Positions 7,701 through 16,582 of a DNA stretch of 34,722 nucleotides are shown in pieces. Under the pieces are notes generated by a model that was not told where the DNA came from, searched no databases, and saw only the letters and a list, made by a program, of their open reading frames with translations. The stretch is taken from NCBI GenBank assembly GCA_003480165.1, contig QUIQ01000017.1:1-34722 (forward strand). The letters are read 5' to 3'. This DNA is from Firmicutes bacterium AM41-11. GTDB lineage: Bacteria > Bacillota_I > Bacilli_A > Erysipelotrichales > Erysipelotrichaceae. Each line of letters begins with the position of its first letter. Positions within the stretch are counted from its first letter, which is position 1. The translations under genes and the position numbers were made by a program.

Positions 7701-8967
7701 AGAAAACCAACAAGAATTATCCAATTATTTATTAAGCCGTACCCAGGAAATCTCTAGTGATATTTTAGTCAAAGTATCCAATATTTTAGATGAAGTACGC
7801 AAAAATGGGGATGCTGCTTGCCGCAAGTACACCAAACAATTTGATGGAATTGATATAGATGAATTCAAAGTTTCCCAAGCCGAAATTGAAACAGCCATTC
7901 AAGCTTGTGATCCAGCTTTTATGGATGCGATGGAAAAAGCCAAAAAGAATATTACGTATTTCCACCAAGCCCAAGTCCAACAATCTTATTTGTTGCAGAA
8001 AGAAAAAGGCATTTATCTAGGCCAACGGGTTTTGCCTTTGGCAAGTGTTGGAATTTATGTACCAGGTGGTCGTGCCCAATATCCAAGTAGTGTTTTAATG
8101 AATGCGATTCCTGCTCATGTAGCTGGGGTAAAACGCATTGTCATGGTGACTCCACCTAATAAAGAAGGAAAGATTCATCCCAACATTGCCTTTGCGGCCA
8201 AACTAGCCGGCGTTACCGATATTTATAAAATTGGTGGTGCCCAAGCCATTGCCGCTTTAGCCTATGGAACCGAAAGTATTCCTGCCGTAGATAAAATTGT
8301 TGGTCCGGGAAATATCTTTGTCGCTGCGGCTAAGAAACTGGTTTATGGAAAAGTCGACATTGATATGATTGCCGGTCCGAGTGAAATCTTAGTCATTGCT
8401 GATGATCAAGCCAATCCGGTCTATATTGCAGCCGATTTATTATCCCAAGCCGAACATGATCCGATGGCCAGCCCCATTTTACTAGCTACAAGCCAGACAA
8501 TTATTGACAAGACCAATGCAGAATTAAAACGCCAATCCGCACTTTTGCCAAAACGCGAAATCGTGGAACAATCTTTAAAGAATTATGGCAAATCCATTCT
8601 CTGTGATTCCATTGAAGAGTGTATTGCCTTTAGTAATGCGATTGCCCCAGAACATTTGGAATTGATGATTCAAGATCCAATGTCAGTTTTATCCCTAGTT
8701 GAAAATGCCGGTAGTGTATTCATGGGCTATTATACCTGTGAAAGTATTGGCGATTATTTTGGTGGAACCAACCACGTTCTACCAACTAGTGGTACGGCAC
8801 GCTTCTCCAGTGCTTTAGGTGTCGATAGTTTTATTAAGAAATCTTGTTTCTTACACTATACAAAAGAAGCTTTAGACAGCTATGGATCGTATATTATTAA
8901 GATGGCTCAAGAAGAAAGACTCGACGCCCATGCCCAAGCAGCGAAAGTGAGGATGGAAAATGACTAA
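7681..8967 (+). CDS. hisD: Histidinol dehydrogenase
   Basis: 428 aa, normal family length. Recognisable blocks are YVPGGRAQYPSSVLM, KIGGAQAIAALAYGT, VGPGNIFVAAAK, AGPSEILV, the zinc-ligand segment LLSQAEHDP and the late LDAHAQAAKVR containing another ligand His. It performs the last two oxidations, from histidinol to histidine, with NAD. The start overlaps the end of hisG by 20 bases with GGAAG just upstream, and its end overlaps hisC by eight bases, so translation is coupled through this part of the operon. Confidence 0.96.
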   Translation: MLSPICKENQQELSNYLLSRTQEISSDILVKVSNILDEVRKNGDAACRKYTKQFDGIDIDEFKVSQAEIETAIQACDPAFMDAMEKAKKNITYFHQAQVQQSYLLQKEKGIYLGQRVLPLASVGIYVPGGRAQYPSSVLMNAIPAHVAGVKRIVMVTPPNKEGKIHPNIAFAAKLAGVTDIYKIGGAQAIAALAYGTESIPAVDKIVGPGNIFVAAAKKLVYGKVDIDMIAGPSEILVIADDQANPVYIAADLLSQAEHDPMASPILLATSQTIIDKTNAELKRQSALLPKREIVEQSLKNYGKSILCDSIEECIAFSNAIAPEHLELMIQDPMSVLSLVENAGSVFMGYYTCESIGDYFGGTNHVLPTSGTARFSSALGVDSFIKKSCFLHYTKEALDSYGSYIIKMAQEERLDAHAQAAKVRMEND

Positions 8968-10006
8968 AAATATTGAAACCTATCAAGCGCATACCCAAGA
9001 AGGTATGTTGTTGAATGCCAATGAATCGCCATATATGGTCACGGAAAAAGTAATGGCAGAGATTCTAGAAGCCATTCCTACCATTGATTTAAATCGGTAT
9101 CCCGATGACTCTTACCAGGAATTGTATGAAGCCTATGCGCAAGTGATGAATCTAGATCCCAATCAATTATTAACGGGAAATGGTTCGGATCAAATGCTTG
9201 GTTTAGTCATTGGAACCCATCTATCCAAAGGGAAAACGCTCTATACTTTATCCAAAGATTTTAGTATGTATGATTACTATGCTTCTGAATATGAAGCCAA
9301 TGTTGAAAAGTATCCGGTAAATGAAGATGGCTCTTTTGACATCGATGACTTTATTGCCCAAGGCAAAGAAAAAGGCGCTGATTTAGTCATTTTTAGTAAT
9401 CCCAACAATCCGACTGGCCATTGTCTAAAGAAAGAAGAAATTCTTAAAATTGTTGATGGCTTTGATTGTCCGGTACTAATTGATGAAGCTTATATGGAAT
9501 TCAGTAATCAAAGTGTTCTACCTTATGTTGAAGAACATGAAAATTTGTTAGTAACACGAACTTTATCTAAAGCCTTTGGTCTAGCGGGATTAAGAGTAGG
9601 GTTCTTAGTGTGTAACCAAGCTAAGATGCAAGCGTATCGGGCTCGGAAAGTTCCTTATGCGCTGAATTCGGTTTCGCAAAAGATTGCGACCATTGTTCTA
9701 CATCATTATGAGGATATTCAAATCGTCATCCAACAAACCAAGTCTTTCCGTGATGAGATGTTGGATAAGCTCTTGTTGTTTCGCTTTATGGAATTCTATC
9801 CAAGTGAAGCTAACTTCATTTATGGAAAATGTGAGAATAAAGAATTGTTGCTGAAACTATTTGCTCAGGCAAATATTCAAATTCGGGATTTTAAGCATAC
9901 GGAATTCTTCCGTATTACGATTGGTTCAAAAGAAGAAAATGAAGCCGTTCTTACGGTACTACAAAGTTTTGTAAGGGAGATGTTAACATGCGCCAAGCAA
10001 GTATAA
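8960..10006 (+). CDS. hisC: Histidinol-phosphate aminotransferase
   Basis: 348 aa, fold-type I PLP enzyme. Visible are NANESPY near the start, the FSNPNNPTGH block, the LIDEAYMEF block with its PLP-contacting Asp, and TRTLSKAFGLAGLRVGF holding the Schiff-base lysine (SKAF). It converts imidazole acetol phosphate to histidinol phosphate with glutamate as donor. GAGGATGGAA precedes the ATG inside hisD, and its own 3' end overlaps hisB by 19 bases. Confidence 0.95.
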   Translation: MTKNIETYQAHTQEGMLLNANESPYMVTEKVMAEILEAIPTIDLNRYPDDSYQELYEAYAQVMNLDPNQLLTGNGSDQMLGLVIGTHLSKGKTLYTLSKDFSMYDYYASEYEANVEKYPVNEDGSFDIDDFIAQGKEKGADLVIFSNPNNPTGHCLKKEEILKIVDGFDCPVLIDEAYMEFSNQSVLPYVEEHENLLVTRTLSKAFGLAGLRVGFLVCNQAKMQAYRARKVPYALNSVSQKIATIVLHHYEDIQIVIQQTKSFRDEMLDKLLLFRFMEFYPSEANFIYGKCENKELLLKLFAQANIQIRDFKHTEFFRITIGSKEENEAVLTVLQSFVREMLTCAKQV

Positions 10007-10572
10007 AAAGAGATACGCTCGAAACAAAAGTAGATTGTAAACTAGATTTAGATGGTACGGGAAAAAGTACGATTGATACTGGGGTTGGCTTTTTCAATCA
10101 TATGTTGACTTTGTTGGCCTTCCATTCTGGAATGGATCTAGACATGCATGCCGATGGGGATCTAGATGTATGTGATCATCACACCATTGAAGACTGTGGA
10201 ATTGTCTTAGGCCAAGCTGTAGCCCAAGCTTTAGGCAATAAAAAAGGCATTGAACGTTATGGCTCTTTTAATTGTCCGATGGATGAAACCTTATGCAATG
10301 TGAGCTTAGATTTTTCAGGGCGTCCTTACTTAGTCTATCATTGTGAATTAAAACGGGATCAAGTAGGTACGATGGCTTGTGAAATGGTTGAAGAATTCTT
10401 ACGAGCTTTTGCGTTTAACTGTGGGCTAACTTTGCATGTCAATGTGTATTACGGAACCAACGATCACCATAAAATTGAAGCGATTTTTAAAGCCTTAGGT
10501 CATGCTTTGAAACAAGCCGTACAAGTAACGGGTTCAGGCATCAATAGTTCTAAAGGAATCTTAGAATGTTAG
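9988..10572 (+). CDS. hisB: Imidazoleglycerol-phosphate dehydratase
   Basis: 194 aa, monofunctional length (no fused phosphatase domain). Metal-binding motifs are intact: GVGFFNHML, CDHHTIEDCGI and the second copy TNDHHKIEAIFKALGHAL, the duplicated His-His-x-x-Glu signature of the family. It dehydrates imidazole glycerol phosphate. AGGGAGATG lies ahead of ATG 9988 inside hisC. Histidinol phosphatase, the missing step, is not visibly encoded in the operon; the nearby HAD proteins are of the wrong subfamily to assign it with confidence. Confidence 0.96.
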   Translation: MRQASIKRDTLETKVDCKLDLDGTGKSTIDTGVGFFNHMLTLLAFHSGMDLDMHADGDLDVCDHHTIEDCGIVLGQAVAQALGNKKGIERYGSFNCPMDETLCNVSLDFSGRPYLVYHCELKRDQVGTMACEMVEEFLRAFAFNCGLTLHVNVYYGTNDHHKIEAIFKALGHALKQAVQVTGSGINSSKGILEC

Positions 10573-11177
10573 GCATCATTGATTATGGCATGGGCAATCT
10601 TGCCAGTGTAAAAAATGCTTGTGATGCGTTGGGGGTAAAAAGTGTTATTACTTCAGATGTCGCAACACTTGAACAATGCCAGCGTTTGATTTTACCAGGG
10701 GTAGGTGCTTTTAAAGATTCGATGGCCAATATTCATGCTTCGGGTTTGTATGAACCTATCCAAAAAATGGTGAAAGAAGAAAAGAAACCGTTATTAGGCA
10801 TTTGTCTAGGCATGCAAGTGCTTTTTGAAATGGGCTATGAAGACGGGCTTACCCAAGGCTTTGGCTTTTTAAAAGGAACGATTCAAAAAATGGAAGGAAA
10901 AGACTTACGTATTCCCCAAATTGGTTGGAATCAATTAGAGAAAAGTCAAGACCATCTCATTTTTAAAAACTTAAATCGACCTTTTGTATATTATGTCCAC
11001 TCCTATATGGCTTGTGATGTCCAAGCTGAGGATTTACTTGGGTATTCCAACTATGGAACTTTGAAAGTTCCAGGTTTGGTTGCCCATGAAAATGTGATGG
11101 GTGCTCAATTCCATCCGGAAAAAAGTGGCAAAGATGGATTGGAAATTTTACGGTATTTTGTGGAGGAATTTGTATGA
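10566..11177 (+). CDS. hisH: Imidazole glycerol phosphate synthase, glutaminase subunit
   Basis: 203-aa class I glutamine amidotransferase. It opens IIDYGMGNLASVKNA, has the oxyanion-strand PGVGAF, the nucleophile elbow LGICLGMQ with the catalytic cysteine at about residue 80, and the His-Glu pair in GAQFHPEKSG near the C-terminus. It makes ammonia from glutamine and passes it to HisF. It overlaps the 3' end of hisB by seven bases and hisA by four bases (ATGA). Confidence 0.96.
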   Translation: MLGIIDYGMGNLASVKNACDALGVKSVITSDVATLEQCQRLILPGVGAFKDSMANIHASGLYEPIQKMVKEEKKPLLGICLGMQVLFEMGYEDGLTQGFGFLKGTIQKMEGKDLRIPQIGWNQLEKSQDHLIFKNLNRPFVYYVHSYMACDVQAEDLLGYSNYGTLKVPGLVAHENVMGAQFHPEKSGKDGLEILRYFVEEFV

Positions 11178-11905
11178 TTTTACTACCTGCAATTGATATC
11201 ATTGATCAATCTCCCGTGCGTTTGTATCAGGGGGATTATGCGAAAAAAGAAGTCGTGGGAACCAGTGTTTTAGACATTGCCAAAATGTTTGAAGCAGCGG
11301 ATGCCGATGCGATTCATTTGGTAGATTTAGATGGCGCAAAAGAAGGCAGTAAGAAAAATGCCGAATTGATTTGTCAAGTAGCGCAGTCCGTATCGATTCC
11401 TTGTGAAGTCGGTGGGGGAATCCGAACGATGGATGACATCACTTTCTATTTAGAACAAGGCATCGAACGGGTGATTCTAGGTACAGCCGCAATCAAAGAT
11501 CCCGATTTATTAAAAGCAGCGATAAAAAAATATGGCCAACATATTGCGGTTGGTATGGATTGTAAGAATGGTGTGGTCTGTGGTTCAGGCTGGTTAGAAG
11601 ATAGTGAATATACCTACTTAGATTTTGCCAAGAAGATGGAAGCAATGGGGGTATCTACGTTGATTTTTACTGATATTAGTAAAGATGGAACCCTAATGGG
11701 ACCAAACTTGGAAATGTTAGAAGCCTTAAAGAAAACTGTTTCGGTTCGTATTGTTGCCAGTGGAGGCATTAAAGATTTAAGCCATATCCAGGCTTTGAAT
11801 GAATTGGGAATTTATGGTGCCATTACTGGGAAAGCTATTTATGCGGATACCCTGGATTTAAAGGCAGCTATTGCGTACTGCAAGGAGTCCAGTCATGTTA
11901 ACTAA
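11174..11905 (+). CDS. hisA: ProFAR isomerase HisA
   Basis: 243-aa beta/alpha barrel. The N-terminal catalytic strand [20 protein letters not shown] has the conserved Asp, and the two-fold repeat shows in [11 protein letters not shown] and the second-half [13 protein letters not shown] with its catalytic Asp, then [11 protein letters not shown]. It isomerises the aminoaldose ProFAR to the aminoketose PRFAR. GGAGG lies a few bases before ATG 11174. Its 3' end overlaps hisF by 11 bases. Confidence 0.95.
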   Translation: MILLPAIDIIDQSPVRLYQGDYAKKEVVGTSVLDIAKMFEAADADAIHLVDLDGAKEGSKKNAELICQVAQSVSIPCEVGGGIRTMDDITFYLEQGIERVILGTAAIKDPDLLKAAIKKYGQHIAVGMDCKNGVVCGSGWLEDSEYTYLDFAKKMEAMGVSTLIFTDISKDGTLMGPNLEMLEALKKTVSVRIVASGGIKDLSHIQALNELGIYGAITGKAIYADTLDLKAAIAYCKESSHVN

Positions 11906-12656
11906 ACGGATTATTCCCTGCCTGGATGTGAAAGATGGAAAAGTTGTTAAAGGTGTTAACTTTGTGGGCTTAAAAGAAGTTGGTGATCCGGTAGAATTGG
12001 CTAAAAAGTATTACCTGCAAGGAGCGGATGAACTGGTCTTTTTGGATATCACCGCAACGCATGAGCATCGTGACACGATGGTGGAAGTGGTAAGAAAAGT
12101 GGCCAAAGAAATCTTCATGCCTTTTACCGTAGGTGGTGGTATTCGCACCATTGAAGATATGCGTAAGATGCTTTTAGCTGGGGCGGATAAAGTCAGTGTG
12201 AATTCAGCTGCTGTGGACCATCCGGATTTAATTAACCAAGGTGCAAGATTATTTGGCAACCAATGTATTGTGTTAGCGGTTGATGGAAAAAAACGCGCCG
12301 ATGGCTCCGGTTGGAATGTGTATGTGCACGGCGGTCGTATTGATACCGGAATCGATGCCTTAGCCTGGATTCAAGAAGGCGTAGAGCGTGGTGCTGGAGA
12401 AATTCTTTTAACGAGCATGGATGCTGATGGCACCAAAGCTGGTTTTGACTTAGAATTCTGTAAAGCCGTACGTGATGCGGTTTCTGTACCGGTTATTGCC
12501 AGCGGCGGTTGTGGTTCTTTAGAAGATTTTTATGAAGTTTTTGCCAGCCAATCTGCCGATGCAGCTTTAGCGGCAAGTTTATTTCATTATGATACGGTGA
12601 CAATTGAAGAAGTAAAACGTTATTTACAAACGAAAGGAGTACCAGTTCGTTTATGA
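11895..12656 (+). CDS. hisF: Imidazole glycerol phosphate synthase, cyclase subunit
   Basis: 253-aa barrel starting [20 protein letters not shown], the HisF signature with catalytic Asp at residue 11, and the matching second-half Asp in [26 protein letters not shown] and [11 protein letters not shown] are the phosphate-binding loops. It works with HisH to give imidazole glycerol phosphate and AICAR. ATG 11895 is favoured over a longer frame from 11871 because AAGGAG lies at 11882-11887, seven bases before it. The stop overlaps the hisI start. Confidence 0.96.
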   Translation: MLTKRIIPCLDVKDGKVVKGVNFVGLKEVGDPVELAKKYYLQGADELVFLDITATHEHRDTMVEVVRKVAKEIFMPFTVGGGIRTIEDMRKMLLAGADKVSVNSAAVDHPDLINQGARLFGNQCIVLAVDGKKRADGSGWNVYVHGGRIDTGIDALAWIQEGVERGAGEILLTSMDADGTKAGFDLEFCKAVRDAVSVPVIASGGCGSLEDFYEVFASQSADAALAASLFHYDTVTIEEVKRYLQTKGVPVRL

Positions 12657-12982
12657 TAGAAATTGATTTTAAAAAAGGCAATGGTTTAGTGCCTTGTGTG
12701 GTGCAAGATGTTAAGACCAATCAAGTATTGATGTTGGCTTACATGAATGAAGCCTCTTTACAAGAAACCATCGATAGTGGGCTTGCGACCTATTGGTCAC
12801 GTTCTCGTAAGGAACTTTGGAAAAAAGGTGAGACCAGCGGGCACTATCAACATGTGAAAGAGATTTTAGTAGATTGTGATTGCGATACGATTTTACTCAA
12901 AGTTGTGCAAGATGGTGCCGCTTGCCATACGGGTAAATACAGTTGTTTTTATCGTACACTGGAAGGAGAGGAAATATTATGA
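12653..12982 (+). CDS. hisI: Phosphoribosyl-AMP cyclohydrolase
   Basis: 109 aa, single-function His[23 protein letters not shown] is the conserved core, and the metal-binding residues are present in [10 protein letters not shown] and [11 protein letters not shown]. It opens the purine ring of phosphoribosyl-AMP. HisI and HisE are fused in many bacteria but separate here, with hisE starting on the TGA of hisI (ATGA). AAAGGAG precedes the ATG inside hisF. Confidence 0.95.
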   Translation: MIEIDFKKGNGLVPCVVQDVKTNQVLMLAYMNEASLQETIDSGLATYWSRSRKELWKKGETSGHYQHVKEILVDCDCDTILLKVVQDGAACHTGKYSCFYRTLEGEEIL

Positions 12983-13305
12983 CTACAGCATTAGAAAGAG
13001 AATACCAGACAGCCTTAGAAAGAAAAAAGAACCCTGAACCAGGCAGTTACACAACGTATTTGTATGACAAAGGTTTAGAAAAGATCTTAAAAAAAGTCGG
13101 GGAAGAATCAACGGAAGTTGTGGTTGCGGCTTTATCGCAATCGAAGGAAGAACTGGTTGGAGAACTTTGTGATTTAACCTATCATGCGATTGTCTTAATG
13201 GTTGAAAAAGGTATTTCGCTAGAAGATATTGCGGATGAACTAGATCGTCGTGCAGCTAAACAACACAATTTAAAAGCGGAAAGAAAGCCAATTACCAATC
13301 GTTAA
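12979..13305 (+). CDS. hisE: Phosphoribosyl-ATP pyrophosphatase
   Basis: 108-aa all-helical MazG-like pyrophosphohydrolase. The metal-binding helix motif is [14 protein letters not shown], followed by [17 protein letters not shown], the two EExxE/ExxD elements of the family. It removes pyrophosphate from phosphoribosyl-ATP. ATG 12979 is chosen over the longer frame from 12943 because AAGGAGAGGA directly precedes it and the start overlaps the hisI stop. It is the last gene of the operon; I see no convincing terminator in the following 70 bases. Confidence 0.94.
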   Translation: MTTALEREYQTALERKKNPEPGSYTTYLYDKGLEKILKKVGEESTEVVVAALSQSKEELVGELCDLTYHAIVLMVEKGISLEDIADELDRRAAKQHNLKAERKPITNR

Positions 13306-13375
13306 ACCATCTTTTCCAGTTTTTGAACTAAGTTTTCCAAAATGCTTCCTATGACGTATTTTGATGTTAGTATAT

Positions 13376-13553
13376 GGGTGTAAAAAGATTCATTCAAAAA
13401 AAGAACATGAACTCAGATAATAATAAGCAGGCATGATTCGACTGGGATGAAAAAAGTTCATCCGAAATAATAGTAAATCCTAAGGTGGAAAAGTTAGGAT
13501 AAGAAAAGAATGAATCTACAAAGAGGATCAGCAGAAAGCTGGTCCTTTTTTTT
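13376..13553 (+). ncRNA. Unassigned structured RNA or leader upstream of murI
   Basis: A perfect 10-bp closing stem (AGATTCATTC at 13386-13395 with GAATGAATCT at 13508-13517) encloses two further perfect 7-bp hairpins: GGATGAA/TTCATCC (13445-13451, 13457-13463) and ATCCTAA/TTAGGAT (13477-13483, 13494-13500) with the loop GGTGGAAAAG. ATGAAC at 13407-13412 could instead pair with GTTCAT at 13456-13461, disrupting the first hairpin. An intrinsic terminator follows directly at 13525-13553. TATATG near 13371 could be its -10 box. It does not match any riboswitch, 6S, SRP or RNase P RNA I can recall. It could be an independent small RNA or a terminator-based leader of murI. Confidence 0.6.
13525..13553 (+). 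terminator. Terminator of the structured RNA before murI
   Basis: GGATCAGC (13525-13532) and GCTGGTCC (13538-13545) form an 8-bp stem with one G-U pair around AGAAA, followed by eight Ts. Confidence 0.92.
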
Positions 13554-13561
13554 CTTAGTGG

Positions 13562-13567
13562 TATAAT
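13562..13567 (+). promoter_or_regulatory. Possible -10 box for murI
   Basis: A perfect TATAAT lies nine bases past the T-run of the preceding terminator and 21 bases before the murI ATG. Its -35 region would fall in the T-run and is poor, so murI may also depend on readthrough from upstream. Confidence 0.45.
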
Positions 13568-13588
13568 AGGCAAGACGGAGGATGATTT

Positions 13589-14356
13589 ATGCATAAACAG
13601 AGTCCGATTGGTATTTTTGATTCCGGATTGGGTGGAATTAGCGTCCTATCTGAAATCCATTCTTTTTTACCGAAGGAAGATTTACTCTTTTTAGGAGATT
13701 CAAAATATAATCCTTATGGAACAAAAACAAAAGCCGAGATTACCGAACGTTGTATAGCGATTTGTGATTGGTTTATGGCCCAAGATGTAAAGGCCATCGT
13801 GATCGCATGTAATACGGCAACAAGTGCTTGTGTAGATGTTTTGCGCAAACGCTATCCGATTGATATTATTGGTATGGAACCCGCTTTAAAAGTGGCATGT
13901 GAAATTGCTCCAGATCAAAAAATTGCGGTTTGGGCAACGAATTACACGTTAAAAGAAAAAAAGTTTGCGAATTTAATGCATCGCTTTGATCAAGATTATA
14001 CGATTTTACGTGTTCCTTGTCCGAAGCTGGTTGAACTTGTAGAAAAAGATGCACTGGATCAAAGTGCCTTGATCCAGGAAACCTTAGAAGGGTATTTGGC
14101 TCAATCTCAAGCTGCCGATAGTATTGTTTTGGGATGTACGCATTTTGTTTTTTATCGTAAAATGTTAGAAAATCTGGTTTCTAAAGATGTACATATTGTC
14201 GATGGAAATGCAGGAACCGCAAGACATTGTAAAGATGTCTTAGCCGCCAAAGATTTATTAAATGATGCCGGAGGAAACATTGAATTTCATAATACGCTTC
14301 CGGAAAAGATCGCATTATCGCAAAAATTATTGAATGAATTGGAGGAAGAACTATGA
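13589..14356 (+). CDS. murI: Glutamate racemase
   Basis: 255 aa. Family motifs: PIGIFDSGLGGISVL at the start, GDSKYNPYGTK, IACNTATSAC with the first catalytic cysteine (about residue 74) and VLGCTHFVF with the second (about residue 184). It makes D-glutamate for peptidoglycan. GACGGAGG precedes ATG 13589. Its stop overlaps the aminopeptidase start by four bases (ATGA), so the two genes are co-translated. Confidence 0.96.
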   Translation: MHKQSPIGIFDSGLGGISVLSEIHSFLPKEDLLFLGDSKYNPYGTKTKAEITERCIAICDWFMAQDVKAIVIACNTATSACVDVLRKRYPIDIIGMEPALKVACEIAPDQKIAVWATNYTLKEKKFANLMHRFDQDYTILRVPCPKLVELVEKDALDQSALIQETLEGYLAQSQAADSIVLGCTHFVFYRKMLENLVSKDVHIVDGNAGTARHCKDVLAAKDLLNDAGGNIEFHNTLPEKIALSQKLLNELEEEL

Positions 14357-15732
14357 GCTTAGCTTGGCAAGATTATACGGAAGCGCAATTCCAGGAAGTC
14401 ATGGATTTTGCGCAAGAATATATGGATTTCTTATCCAAAGGAAAAACCGAACGTCGCTTTCTAAAGTTGGCGATTGAAAAAGCAGAAGCAGCTGGTTACC
14501 GAAATATTGAAGAGATCATCAAAAATAAGGAAACTTTACATCCCCAAGATAAGGTCTATATGAACCAAATGAATAAATCCATTGCCCTTATGCATATTGG
14601 AAATGAACCATTAGAACAGGGAATGAATATTCTAGGTGCGCATATAGATAGTCCACGTTTGGATTTAAAACAACATCCTTTGTATGAAGAAGGGGATTTA
14701 GCTTTCTTTGATACACATTATTATGGTGGGGTTAAAAAATACCAATGGGTAACGATTCCTTTAGCTATTTATGGTGTAGTTGTTTTGAAGAGTGGCAAAG
14801 TGATTGATATAGAAATTGGCGATAAAGAAGATGATCCAGTTTTTGTGATTAGTGATTTATTGATTCACTTAGCTTCTAAACAAATGGAAAAGAAAGCTAC
14901 GACAGTTATTACTGGCGAATCCTTAAATGTAACCGTTGGTTCAATTCCTTTAAAAGGAGAAAAGACCCAGGCGGTCAAAGCGAATATTTTAGCTTTATTA
15001 AAAGATAAATATGGCTTTGAAGAAGAAGATTTTATCAGTGCAGAATTAGAAGTGGTTCCAGCTGGTAAGGCACGTAGTTGTGGCTTGGATTCCAGTTTAA
15101 TTCTGGGCTATGGTCATGATGATAAAGTCTGTGCTTATACGTCTTTACAAGCTATGTTAGAAGCTAAAGATCTAGAAAGAACGGCTGTTTGTTTACTGGT
15201 AGATAAAGAAGAAGTAGGCTCTCAAGGGGCTACAGGTATGCAGTCAAAGTTCTTTGAAAACTTTGTAGCAGAAGTCTTATATGCGATGGGAGAAGGCCAG
15301 GATATTCAATGCAAGCGCGCTATGTTACATTCAGCAATGTTATCAAGTGATGTTTGTGCCGCCCATGATCCAAATTATGCCGATGTATCCAGTCCCAATG
15401 ACAACATGCCAAAGTTTGGCTATGGCCTAGCTTTTAATAAATATACCGGGGCACGTGGTAAGAGCGGATGCAATGATGCCAATGCGGAATATATTGCTCA
15501 GTTAAGAGCGGTCATGGATCAAGAAAACGTACATTGGCAAACGGGAGAATTAGGAAAAGTAGATGCGGGTGGTGGAGGAACCATTGCCTATATTCTCGCA
15601 AATTATGGTATGCGCGTTATTGATTGTGGTGTGCCTCTACACAATATGCATGCACCGCATGAAATTGCATCAAAAGCGGATGTATATGAAGCATACAAAG
15701 GATATAAAGCCTTTATTAAAAATATGAAGTAG
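14353..15732 (+). CDS. M18 family zinc aminopeptidase
   Basis: 459 aa, usual length for bacterial M18 enzymes. The zinc site is visible: GAHIDSPRLDLKQ near residue 96, LVDKEEVGSQGATGMQ near 285 and the late VPLHNMHAPHE with its final His ligand. These dodecameric metallopeptidases trim N-terminal residues, often acidic ones, from peptides in the cytosol. GGAGGAAG precedes the ATG inside murI. A cell-wall link is possible from the coupling to murI but the family does not require it. Confidence 0.9.
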   Translation: MSLAWQDYTEAQFQEVMDFAQEYMDFLSKGKTERRFLKLAIEKAEAAGYRNIEEIIKNKETLHPQDKVYMNQMNKSIALMHIGNEPLEQGMNILGAHIDSPRLDLKQHPLYEEGDLAFFDTHYYGGVKKYQWVTIPLAIYGVVVLKSGKVIDIEIGDKEDDPVFVISDLLIHLASKQMEKKATTVITGESLNVTVGSIPLKGEKTQAVKANILALLKDKYGFEEEDFISAELEVVPAGKARSCGLDSSLILGYGHDDKVCAYTSLQAMLEAKDLERTAVCLLVDKEEVGSQGATGMQSKFFENFVAEVLYAMGEGQDIQCKRAMLHSAMLSSDVCAAHDPNYADVSSPNDNMPKFGYGLAFNKYTGARGKSGCNDANAEYIAQLRAVMDQENVHWQTGELGKVDAGGGGTIAYILANYGMRVIDCGVPLHNMHAPHEIASKADVYEAYKGYKAFIKNMK

Positions 15733-15740
15733 GAAAAGAA

Positions 15741-15773
15741 ATGAAAGAGAAGAAGAAATGAAAGAGAAGAAGA
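15741..15773 (+). repeat. 17-bp tandem duplication creating a six-codon upstream ORF
   Basis: ATGAAAGAGAAGAAGA occurs twice, 17 bp apart (15741 and 15758). The first copy encodes MKEKKK and stops at TGA 15759-15761, overlapping the second ATG as ATGA. The good ribosome binding sequence AGGAAAAG sits before the first copy, so the HAD gene may be translated by coupling from this mini-ORF. Confidence 0.75.
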
Positions 15774-16582
15774 TTATAACAATTGTAACAACGGATTTAG
15801 ATGGTACCTTTCTAGATAACGAGAAAAAAGTACCACCAATCAATCGTCAAGCAGTGGAAAAGTTAAAAGAAAAAGGTATCCTGTTTGGCATTACCAGTGG
15901 GCGACCTATTGATACTGTGCGTCCTATGATTGCCGATTGGGGTATCGAAGATGATGTGAGTTTTATTGTGGGAATGAATGGTGGTGCTATCTATGATTTG
16001 CGTCGCCGCGACAAAGAAGATTTCCATTTAATCAGTGGAGATGTGATCTTGGAAATCGTAGATTTCTTTAAAGATCTAGATGTGCATTTCCATGTTTTGA
16101 TTGGACCAACACGCTATACCGACTACAGTGATGAAAAAACGCGTGCCCAAGCCAAAGTATTTGGGGAAATTGAAGTAGAAACAGATCTTTATGAGTTTAT
16201 GCAGAATCGGGATGTCAATAAATTGATTATGCATTTTGATCCCAAAGATATGCCAGTTGTACAAGAACGTGCCAGTCATTTCCATGATAAGCGTGTCGTT
16301 GGTTTTGCGACTGCAGATAACTTATTTGAATACGTGGATCCAAATATCAACAAAGGTTTTGGTATGAAAAAGATTGCCAAACACTATGGGGTTCCTGTAT
16401 CAACAATCATGGCTTTTGGGGATGCTCCAAATGATAAAGAGATGTTAGGTACAGTTGGCGTTGGTGTTTGTATGCAAAATGGGGCCGATGTATGTAAGTC
16501 GGTTGCCAATTATGTAACGGATTTAACCAATGACCAAGGTGCAGTTGGTCATTTCATTGAAGACTATTTTAAGGAGGACTAA
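15758..16582 (+). CDS. Cof-type HAD phosphatase (first paralogue)
   Basis: 274 aa. Motif I TTDLDGTFLDNEKKV (catalytic Asps near residues 12 and 14), motif II TSGRP, a cap domain in the middle, motif III lysine in NKGFGMKKI and motif IV FGDAPNDKEML. These Cof/YidA-like enzymes remove phosphate from small metabolites such as sugar phosphates or flavin and PLP precursors; the substrate cannot be told from sequence. The start lies in the second copy of a 17-bp duplication. The stop is followed immediately by the thyA ATG (TAAATG). It is clearly paralogous to the gene at 17976. Confidence 0.9.
   Translation: MKEKKIITIVTTDLDGTFLDNEKKVPPINRQAVEKLKEKGILFGITSGRPIDTVRPMIADWGIEDDVSFIVGMNGGAIYDLRRRDKEDFHLISGDVILEIVDFFKDLDVHFHVLIGPTRYTDYSDEKTRAQAKVFGEIEVETDLYEFMQNRDVNKLIMHFDPKDMPVVQERASHFHDKRVVGFATADNLFEYVDPNINKGFGMKKIAKHYGVPVSTIMAFGDAPNDKEMLGTVGVGVCMQNGADVCKSVANYVTDLTNDQGAVGHFIEDYFKED

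Noticed and set aside
13306..13375. A terminator for the histidine operon right after hisE
   Set aside because: Only a 4-bp AGTT/AACT hairpin is visible and no T-run follows at the right place.
13464..13478. An eight-base match to the CRISPR repeat (AAATAATA) as a tracrRNA anti-repeat
   Set aside because: Short AT-rich match expected by chance; the adjoining bases belong to an independent hairpin and the site is 13 kb from the array.
13386..13517. The structured RNA as a second T-box, because of AAGGTGGAA at 13482-13490
   Set aside because: The rest of the T-box sequence (ACCACG) and a recognisable stem I are missing, and the downstream gene is not an amino-acid synthesis or tRNA synthetase gene.
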